Source: Natroniella acetigena (lineage in GTDB: Bacteria; Bacillota; Halanaerobiia; Halobacteroidales; Halobacteroidaceae). Taken from it: a DNA stretch of 47,611 nucleotides. The DNA is taken from assembly GCF_023227745.1 (NCBI RefSeq), contig NZ_JALKBX010000016.1, positions 1 to 47,611 on the forward strand, read 5' to 3'. Of this stretch, positions 42,403 to 47,611 are shown piece by piece (position 1 is the stretch's first letter; each line of letters begins with the position of its first letter). Both the position numbers and the translations under genes were made by a program. Under the pieces are notes generated by a model. That model was not told the DNA's origin and ran no database searches. It saw only the letters and a list, made by a program, of their open reading frames with translations.

Positions 42403-43905
42403 GGGCTTCAATCGCTCCAGATCCTCTCCAGTTATTCCGTTAGTTAAAACTAAAAAAGTAAAATAGAAGCTACTACTTAATGTAATCGAAACAGCTAAGC
42501 TGATCAGGTCACTATTAGACATATAATAAATCAGTTTATAGAGCTGTGGTAGAATAGCCACTACTAAACTACTAGCTAAGATTGGTTTAAAAATTAGATG
42601 AATGATTGGAATCTGTAACTTGACTCGATTATTAATCGAGCCATAATGCAGAAGGGATATGATGATATATCTGCTTCCAATTGCTAAGATAATTAAATGA
42701 AATCCTAATTGAGGAAAGAGAGTAACCGATTGAATAATAGCTAACTCAATTGCTAATCCTACAATTGAATTTCTAACAACTAAATTAGGCTTACCTAACC
42801 CTTGAATAATCCCAGCAAATATCTGAGATAAATACATGAATATAGCTGGCAGAGCTAATAGCCTTAAATATTCACCTGCTTGGGGATAATTAAAGATTAA
42901 ATCAGTAATTTGATGAGGTACTAAAAATAAGATAACCACTGCTAACATACCCAAATAAAATGTTAGTCTAATGGCTTCTAGTGACTTCTTTCTAATTGCT
43001 TGTTGATTATTATGAGCAGCCGATTCAGAAATAGCAGGAATTAGATTTGACATTAATGCAATTGTAATAATTGTCGGTAAATAAATTAATTGTAATACCA
43101 TTCCTGATAATTGACCATACAATGATGTAGCTTCTGAAACACTATATCCTATCTGTTGTAGCTTGCCAGGAATAGCTATTGCCTCTACACTATACATTAA
43201 TGAAGCTACAAGACGACCTAAGGTAATTGGTACTCCAAATTTCAATAATTTTTTAATTAGAACAAAGCTTGTTCTAGTACTAGATTCTGAGCAGTTCTTT
43301 TTTACTTCTGGTAAGTAAAAGAAAAAGATGAGCACTAACGCTAAAAAACCAACTGCTTCTCCTATAGTTACTCCTATTGCTACTCCAGTTGCTTTAAGCT
43401 TGAGTGGAGCATCAATTAATTTATATAAGACAAATAAAGTTACAATCATCCTAGTTATCTGTTCTATTATCTGTGATACAGCAGTTGGAGTCATAATCCT
43501 TAACCCCTGAAAAAAACCTCGTAAAATGGAAGAAATACTAACAAAAAAGAGTGCTGGAGCAACTGTAAGCAAAATAGGATAAGTTCTAGGGTCGTTTAAT
43601 AGATTATTAGCTATAAACTCAGCACTATTAGTAAAAATAAAGACAACGACTACACTACTAACTATTACTAAAGAAATTGCTAATTTAAAATTCTTCAAGA
43701 CTGTTTGATAATTCTTGTTAGCCATTTCTTGAGAGGTGAATTTAGAGATGGCTACTGGTAGTCCCATTGTGGTAATGATAGAGCAGGTTATAAAAACAGG
43801 AAATACCATCTGAAATAACCCTAAACCTTCATCGCCAATTACCCTAACCAAGATCATCCTTAAAACAAAGCCTAATATTCTATTAAAAAGACCGGCTAAC
43901 ATCAA
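42400..43905 (-). CDS. SpoVB-like polysaccharide/lipid flippase
   Basis: At least 501 residues with about fourteen transmembrane helices, MATE/MurJ superfamily, SpoVB-like: LAGLFNRILGFVLRMILVRVIGDEGLGLFQMVFP at the start and GLPVAISKFTSQE. Such proteins move lipid-linked sugars across the membrane, in spores for cortex synthesis. Start TTG 43905 / ATG 43902 has no well-placed Shine-Dalgarno and cuts into the conserved N-terminus: upstream in frame KQHSLIKGAFIL matches the family, and AAAAAGGAG lies ten bases before an ATA codon at 43941. The true start may therefore be ATA 43941. Confidence 0.88.
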   Translation of the reverse strand: MMLAGLFNRILGFVLRMILVRVIGDEGLGLFQMVFPVFITCSIITTMGLPVAISKFTSQEMANKNYQTVLKNFKLAISLVIVSSVVVVFIFTNSAEFIANNLLNDPRTYPILLTVAPALFFVSISSILRGFFQGLRIMTPTAVSQIIEQITRMIVTLFVLYKLIDAPLKLKATGVAIGVTIGEAVGFLALVLIFFFYLPEVKKNCSESSTRTSFVLIKKLLKFGVPITLGRLVASLMYSVEAIAIPGKLQQIGYSVSEATSLYGQLSGMVLQLIYLPTIITIALMSNLIPAISESAAHNNQQAIRKKSLEAIRLTFYLGMLAVVILFLVPHQITDLIFNYPQAGEYLRLLALPAIFMYLSQIFAGIIQGLGKPNLVVRNSIVGLAIELAIIQSVTLFPQLGFHLIILAIGSRYIIISLLHYGSINNRVKLQIPIIHLIFKPILASSLVVAILPQLYKLIYYMSNSDLISLAVSITLSSSFYFTFLVLTNGITGEDLERLKP

Positions 43906-44075
43906 AATAAAAGCACCTTTAATTAATGAATGTTGTTTTATTTTGTAGTCACTCCTTTTTCTACTGTATTTATTAATATATAGTTTATTGGCCCGTGAAG
44001 TATTAAAAGTAACAAAAATATTTTGCTTTCAATATAATGTTAGTGAATCAATAAAGCTAACAAGGAGGAAAGAAA

Positions 44076-44228
44076 ATGAGGAAAGATGAGGTGGAAAGAT
44101 TAATTAAAATAGCTAAAAATTTAAAAGCAAAGAAAGATAATAATCAAATAACAGACTTTGAAAAGGATGAATTAAAAGAAATATATAAGTTATTAATTGT
44201 TGATGATGATCAAAAAAATGAAATTTAA
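44076..44228 (+). CDS. Short charged protein, 50 residues
   Basis: Small frame with a strong Shine-Dalgarno (CAAGGAGGAAAGAAA) before ATG. It encodes MRKDEVERLIKIAKNLKAKK followed by an acidic helical half ending DDDQKNEI. No known family. A TATAAT sits at about 44034. Likely a real small gene because of its signals and the helical, charged pattern. Confidence 0.6.
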   Translation: MRKDEVERLIKIAKNLKAKKDNNQITDFEKDELKEIYKLLIVDDDQKNEI

Positions 44229-44381
44229 TTTAGTTCTCAGACAAGTTAACTATTTTTAATTTTTGTAAAACTAAAAAAAGAGATTAATCATTGGTTATTC
44301 ACTATTTCAATGTATGATAATTAATCAAACAGGGGAAACTAGGTTTTGAGAATATAATACCAACATTGAAAGGGTGGGAGT

Positions 44382-44840
44382 ATGAAATTAAAATTAGCAG
44401 ATAAAATAGATGATTATGATCAATTGATGGATCAACAGTTTAATTTGTTACAACAAATGATAGATTTATCTAATGATATTATCCAACAAGATTATCAAGA
44501 TGATGAGTTGTTGAAAAAAGGAAGTGGCTTGTTATCAACAATGCTAACTTTAAATCAAATTAATTACCACTTGGTTGAAAATTTTCCTGATAAAAAAGAA
44601 ATTAAATTTATTCGTGATCAATATCGGACTTTCGATGTTGGCCCGTTAGATAAGATTAAAGAAGAGATCAATATGTTGAATATACATTTAATGGAACTAG
44701 AAACTTTAAAACAAAAAATGGAGGAAAGAGATGAATGGGAGAGGGAAGAGGAGTTGAATGACATCAGATGGATAGCTAATCGCAATCTCAATGAGTACGA
44801 AACGGCTTTAGAAGATGTTTTTAAAGACAAATCAAATTAA
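44382..44840 (+). CDS. Helical/coiled-coil hypothetical protein
   Basis: 152 residues, almost wholly helical and charged, with heptad-like Leu/Ile/Met spacing (INMLNIHLMELETLKQKMEERDEW) and no Cys or membrane segment. AAAGGGTGGGAGT precedes ATG. The family is not recognised. Its last four bases overlap the end of the convergent recombinase gene. Confidence 0.7.
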   Translation: MKLKLADKIDDYDQLMDQQFNLLQQMIDLSNDIIQQDYQDDELLKKGSGLLSTMLTLNQINYHLVENFPDKKEIKFIRDQYRTFDVGPLDKIKEEINMLNIHLMELETLKQKMEERDEWEREEELNDIRWIANRNLNEYETALEDVFKDKSN

Positions 44841-45769
44841 AGTTTAGGCATTTGTTGAACAGCGTGTTTACGCTGTTCTTTATCTGTGTGAGTATAAATT
44901 TGAGTTGTGGAAATATCACTATGCCCCAATAATTCTTGTAACACACGTAAGTCCTTTGTTCTCTGATATAAAAGTGAAGCGAAAGTATGTCTTAATTTAT
45001 GAGGAGTTATTTTTTCAGCATCTTTAATTCCTGCTTTCTTGGCATATTTCTTGACCATCTTTTGAACTGTTCGAACACTGATTCGATTACCACGATTAGA
45101 TAGAAAAAGGGCTTCTTTAGCATCAAAATTACTAGGGGAGATTTCTTTTCTATCAGGAAGATAATCTTTAATAGCTGTGATAACTTCACTATGCAATGGC
45201 ACATAACGTTCTTTATTACCTTTACCATAAAATTTGATTGATTGTTCCTGATAATTAATATCATTTAAGTTTAGATTTACTAATTCTGAAATACGCAGTC
45301 CACAATAAATAAATACTTTAGTAATTGCCAAATCTCGACTTTTATTTTTGCTATTGTGATTTTTGATAGCTCTAATATAATTTTTAATATTACTTTCTTT
45401 TAAGTATACAGGTTCTGATTTGAACCTACTCTTTGTAGCTTCGATATCACTAGTTGGATTTTCTTTGGTTATCTTTTTTTTCTTAAGATATTTAAAAAAT
45501 GAACGTAAACTATATAATTTACGGTTTCTAGCAGCAGGGCTATTATCTTTTATTAAGATAATATCACTTAAAAATTCACTGATTTGAAATTCATCAATAT
45601 CCTGCACTTGCAAGGTTGACAAGTTATGATTGAATTCTTTTTCAAGATATCTTCCAAATATTGATAAATCATGTTCATAATGTTCTGCTGTAGAGTTTGA
45701 ATAACCACGTTCAGCAATTAAATATTTAATAAAGCTTTTAATTGCTCGCTTATAAGTTAAATTTTTCAT
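44837..45769 (-). CDS. Tyrosine recombinase, XerC/XerD-like
   Basis: 310 residues. N-terminal SAM-like DNA-binding domain (about 1-95, YLIAERGYSNSTAEHYEHDL), then the catalytic domain with all residues in place: Arg159 in CGLRISE, Lys184 in GKGNKERYVPL, His257/Arg260 in HKLRHTFAS, His283 in LGHSDISTTQIYTH and nucleophile Tyr292. Such enzymes resolve chromosome dimers or integrate elements. ATG 45769 with GAGGTG upstream; an earlier GTG at 45778 lies inside that site. A dif-like inverted repeat lies 26 bases before the start. No neighbouring phage genes are seen. Confidence 0.93.
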   Translation of the reverse strand: MKNLTYKRAIKSFIKYLIAERGYSNSTAEHYEHDLSIFGRYLEKEFNHNLSTLQVQDIDEFQISEFLSDIILIKDNSPAARNRKLYSLRSFFKYLKKKKITKENPTSDIEATKSRFKSEPVYLKESNIKNYIRAIKNHNSKNKSRDLAITKVFIYCGLRISELVNLNLNDINYQEQSIKFYGKGNKERYVPLHSEVITAIKDYLPDRKEISPSNFDAKEALFLSNRGNRISVRTVQKMVKKYAKKAGIKDAEKITPHKLRHTFASLLYQRTKDLRVLQELLGHSDISTTQIYTHTDKEQRKHAVQQMPKL

Positions 45770-45794
45770 TATAGTCACCTCTTTAACATAATTA

Positions 45795-45818
45795 TTCGTT
45801 AAATATATCTTTAACGAA
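45795..45818. promoter_or_regulatory. dif-like inverted repeat at the recombinase promoter
   Basis: TTCGTTAAA, six bases (TATATC), TTTAACGAA: perfect 9-bp arms with the 6-bp spacer typical of Xer core sites. A third half-site TTTAACATA is at 45782. It may be a recombination site or an autoregulatory operator. The rest of the gap 45770-46126 is AT-rich, without genes, up to the terminator at 46071. Confidence 0.55.
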
Positions 45819-46070
45819 GTAATGCTGATATTAGTTTGCTTCTTTATTTGTTCAAACAGACTAAAAATAATTCTGGTAACCTTATAATGTTTAAATAACC
45901 ACTTATTATTTCAACATTCTTATTTATTCAGATTTCCAAATTATAAATTTATATAAAAATCTTAAAAAATAAAAGTTAGCCATAATCTATAAAAACATGA
46001 TCTCTAGACTATAAAATAAAACCACTGAAAGAATCAGCAGAAATTCAAAAAAATATATTCATCTTCGCTT

Positions 46071-46122
46071 AATAATTCAAGAAGCAATTTATTAATTTTA
46101 ATAAATTGCTTCTTGAATTATT
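46071..46122. terminator. Long hairpin terminator
   Basis: Perfect 24-bp stem with a four-base loop; the arm contains AATTCAAGAAGCAATTTATT. It lies just behind the stop of the - strand Cys-rich gene; both strands end in AT-rich sequence, so it can act in either direction. Confidence 0.8.
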
Positions 46123-46126
46123 TGCT

Positions 46127-46300
46127 TTAATTAGATTCTGGTTCATCATAATGAACTTTATCTATTTTAACCCCTCTATAATTAACTTCGCCTTGAACAC
46201 ATTCCATGCAGTTATCACATTCTTTATTAGGGTTTACATCACAAAATAGACATTCACCACAATATTCACAAGGCTTATGCTCCACAACACACTCTTTCAT
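46127..46300 (-). CDS. Cysteine-rich mini-protein, 57 residues
   Basis: Small frame reading MKECVVEHKPCEYCGECLFC, then DVNPNKECDNCMECVQGEVN, then YRGVKIDKVHYDEPESN. Nine cysteines in CxxCxxCxxC-like spacing, with prolines and acidic residues between, suggest one or two zinc or iron-sulfur sites. It resembles small conserved clostridial Cys-rich proteins I recall without a named function. GGGGGGTCGGTTGC precedes ATG and a long terminator follows. A ferredoxin is unlikely because the spacing is not that of 4Fe-4S ferredoxins. Confidence 0.78.
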   Translation of the reverse strand: MKECVVEHKPCEYCGECLFCDVNPNKECDNCMECVQGEVNYRGVKIDKVHYDEPESN

Positions 46301-46481
46301 GCAACCGACCCCCCCATACTAATTATTACCTAACTAAGGTATTATATACATTTCAATTTAAATTATTTTAGACTTTATTTTTCAAGCATTCATGTTTTAT
46401 ATTCATTTCCACCTTTACTTCTTCCTATATAATAATCATCTATAGCTTCCCTTACTTTTTATTATATAAGCATTTAATTAA

Positions 46482-47120
46482 TTAAGTGCGGATTATCATA
46501 AGTAATTTACCTGTTTCCAATTTAATTACAGCTTCCTCTTCGGTAATAAGATTACCTAAACCCAATGTATCTCCCCTAGTCATTACCCCATCTGTCAACT
46601 CATATTTAAAACCTTCTAAATCTATCCCCGTAGCTTTAGAAGTAAATGGTAAAAAAGATATGCGTTTATCTTGTTGGTGTTTTATGATTTTTTGTTCGCT
46701 GATTACTTCTATTATTTCTGAAGGACTAACTAAACTCAAATTAATATCAAATTTAGAAAACTTCCCTAATAAATATAGATTGCCTAAAACATGATCTAAG
46801 CCTCCTCCTAACCCAGCAAAAATAACAACTTTTTCAAACTCATGTTCTACTAAAAACTCTAATAAAATTTGACTATCAGTCTTATCTTTTTCAGATGGGT
46901 ATTTCTTCAATCTAACCCCTTTAGTTCGATAATAATTTAAAACTTTTTTTGAAATTGAGTCAAAATCTCCTAAAATTAATTCTGGCACTAATCCTAACTC
47001 ATAAGCATACTCTGCTCCACCATCAGCACAAAAAATTTCATCTTCCCTTTGAATATATCTTAGATAAAAATCTTTTTTTCCCTTCATTTCTCCATTAATA
47101 AATACAATCGCTCTCTTCAT
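46482..47120 (-). CDS. thiN: Thiamine pyrophosphokinase
   Basis: 212 residues. It converts thiamine to thiamine diphosphate with ATP. Family motifs: CADGGAEYAYELGLVPELILGDFDS (about 31-56), KYPSEKDKTDSQILLEF, AGLGGGLDHVLGNLYLL, and the C-terminal thiamine-binding part ending GDTLGLGNLITEEEAVIKLETGKLLMIIRT. Start 47120 is chosen (MKRAIVF, with GAGGGTAGG upstream); an in-frame upstream ATG exists but lacks a site. Confidence 0.93.
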   Translation of the reverse strand: MKRAIVFINGEMKGKKDFYLRYIQREDEIFCADGGAEYAYELGLVPELILGDFDSISKKVLNYYRTKGVRLKKYPSEKDKTDSQILLEFLVEHEFEKVVIFAGLGGGLDHVLGNLYLLGKFSKFDINLSLVSPSEIIEVISEQKIIKHQQDKRISFLPFTSKATGIDLEGFKYELTDGVMTRGDTLGLGNLITEEEAVIKLETGKLLMIIRT

Positions 47121-47162
47121 TATACCTACCCTCTTTTTATTTAGTTGGATTTTATCTAGAAC

Positions 47163-47213
47163 AGCCAAGAAAACTCCATCTAAGCTACTGTATTAGGTGG
47201 AGATGAATTGGCT
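47163..47213. other. Imperfect hairpin, possible insertion-sequence end
   Basis: AGCCAA ... TTGGCT enclosing TCCATCTAA / TTAGGTGGA. It lies between thiN and the ribbon-helix-helix gene, where the left end of an IS200/IS605-like element carrying the TnpB gene could be. The matching right end is outside the window. Confidence 0.35.
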
Positions 47214-47245
47214 ATTTTAAATTTAATTAAATATTGAATTTAAAA

Positions 47246-47392
47246 TTATTGTTCTTTAGAATATTTGTCAATGATATACTCCATACCTTCTTCAATTAAA
47301 TCATTAGCATTTTTGTCTAACTTAATAGCTAACACCTTAATCTTTTTGTATAATTTTTCTTCTAATGTAGTATTGATATTTTTTCTAGCCAT
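47246..47392 (-). CDS. Ribbon-helix-helix DNA-binding protein, 48 residues
   Basis: Small frame MARKNINTTLEEKLYKKIKV, then LAIKLDKNANDLIEEGMEYI, then IDKYSKEQ. An N-terminal strand followed by two helices is the Arc/MetJ ribbon-helix-helix pattern, as in antitoxins and in small genes accompanying IS605-type TnpB. AGGAGGTGCTTAAA precedes ATG. It is divergent from tnpB with 96 bases between, where two palindromes overlap the tnpB promoter, so it probably represses that promoter. Confidence 0.8.
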   Translation of the reverse strand: MARKNINTTLEEKLYKKIKVLAIKLDKNANDLIEEGMEYIIDKYSKEQ

Positions 47393-47420
47393 TTTAAGCA
47401 CCTCCTAAAATAATAATACT

Positions 47421-47455
47421 ACATAGTTGACTATGTGTCAATAGTATGTTATAAT
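47421..47455 (+). promoter_or_regulatory. tnpB promoter with overlapping palindromes
   Basis: TTGACT (47427-47432), 17 bases, TATAAT (47450-47455). The perfect 16-bp palindrome ACATAGTTGACTATGT (47421-47436) covers the -35, and ATGTTATAATTAACAT (47447-47462) covers the -10. Both are candidate operators for the adjacent ribbon-helix-helix protein. Confidence 0.75.
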
Positions 47456-47488
47456 TAACATAGATAACAATGCAAAGGAGGTGAAAGA

Positions 47489-47611
47489 ATGAGATTAACA
47501 TTTAAATTCAAACCTAATTTTAGTCATAAACAATTAGAGATAGTTAAAGAGTTAAGTTGGCATTGCTCAAAACTATATAATACAGTTAATTATCAAATTA
47601 AAAATAATGAA
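47489..47611 (+). CDS. TnpB / IS605 OrfB-family protein, cut by the window end
   Basis: Only the first 41 residues are present: MRLTFKFKPNFSHKQLEIVK followed by ELSWHCSKLYNTVNYQIKNN. This is the N-terminal helical start of TnpB-family RNA-guided nucleases of IS200/IS605 elements. AAAGGAGGTGAAAG precedes ATG. The catalytic RuvC and zinc-finger parts and the omega-RNA/right end lie beyond 47611. No TnpA transposase is seen on the left side, so it may be a TnpB-only (IS1341-type) element. Confidence 0.82.
   Translation, partial: MRLTFKFKPNFSHKQLEIVKELSWHCSKLYNTVNYQIKNNE

Noticed and set aside
45007-45264. 85-codon - strand frame inside the recombinase gene
   Set aside because: A shadow in another frame of the recombinase, without start signals or a recognisable protein pattern.
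44837-45769. Integrase of a prophage or genomic island
   Set aside because: No phage genes, no tRNA attachment site and no composition change nearby; an Xer-type housekeeping or single-recombinase role fits better.

Overview
The window looks like chromosomal DNA of a low-GC, endospore-forming, anaerobic Firmicute. The best guess is the order Halanaerobiales, family Halobacteroidaceae (Orenia-like). This rests on overall protein character and AT richness, not on a database search. Sporulation-linked genes are present: an alpha/beta small acid-soluble spore protein plus a frameshifted second copy, a spore photoproduct lyase and a SpoVB-type flippase. The DUF3231 protein belongs to a family common in spore formers. 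Most genes are ordinary chromosomal genes with strong Shine-Dalgarno sites, and many are followed by clear intrinsic terminators.

Layout. 1-1.5 kb: a winged-helix protein with a long acidic tail, then a Tyr-Leu-fMet-Met tRNA cluster. 1.6-3 kb: a repeat-type leader element and a membrane-anchored HEAT-repeat protein. 3.5-10.1 kb: a glycogen operon (GlgA, DUF4912 protein, GH57 branching enzyme, alpha-glucan phosphorylase); glgC lies apart at 13.9 kb. 10.17-10.7 kb: the remnant of a group II intron just behind the phosphorylase terminator. 10.8-17.4 kb: DUF421 protein, a NiaR-type regulator beside a PTS EIIC-like permease with a well-formed promoter/operator, glgC, a TM1266-like ACT protein and a group 2 sigma factor. 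17.4-27.2 kb: SASP genes, a large TPR protein, a vWA-like protein, a second HEAT protein, a UPF0182 membrane protein, a UBA-like tail-anchored protein and a VanW protein. 27.3-36.3 kb: a MurE-like ligase, asparaginase, spore photoproduct lyase, a HAD nucleotidase, DUF1385, a thiamine-binding protein, and a cysteine desulfurase-ThiI pair for tRNA thiolation. 36.6-42.3 kb: DUF3231, an L,D-transpeptidase, an orphan solute-binding protein, a SAM-I riboswitch controlling MetY, and a solitary zinc-type rpsN. 42.4-47.6 kb: SpoVB-like flippase, a tyrosine recombinase with a dif-like inverted repeat at its promoter, a Cys-rich mini-protein, thiamine pyrophosphokinase, and at the edge a ribbon-helix-helix gene divergent from a truncated TnpB.

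The most unusual signal is a family of structured noncoding repeats, called R1 here. Three near-full copies of about 200-250 bp and two shortened copies all lie on the + strand, upstream of unrelated genes (HEAT protein, asparaginase, solute-binding protein, rpsN and, as a fragment, alpha-glucan phosphorylase). Full copies are bounded by a 12-bp inverted repeat. One copy shows a compensatory change plus a G-U-compatible change in that repeat, and similarity between two copies runs on into the ribosome binding site. It could be a MITE-like element that became a leader, or an undescribed cis-regulatory RNA. A second inverted-repeat family (R2), an AT-rich dispersed motif and several long perfect palindromes also populate the intergenic regions. 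All functional calls come from recognising families and motifs by eye.
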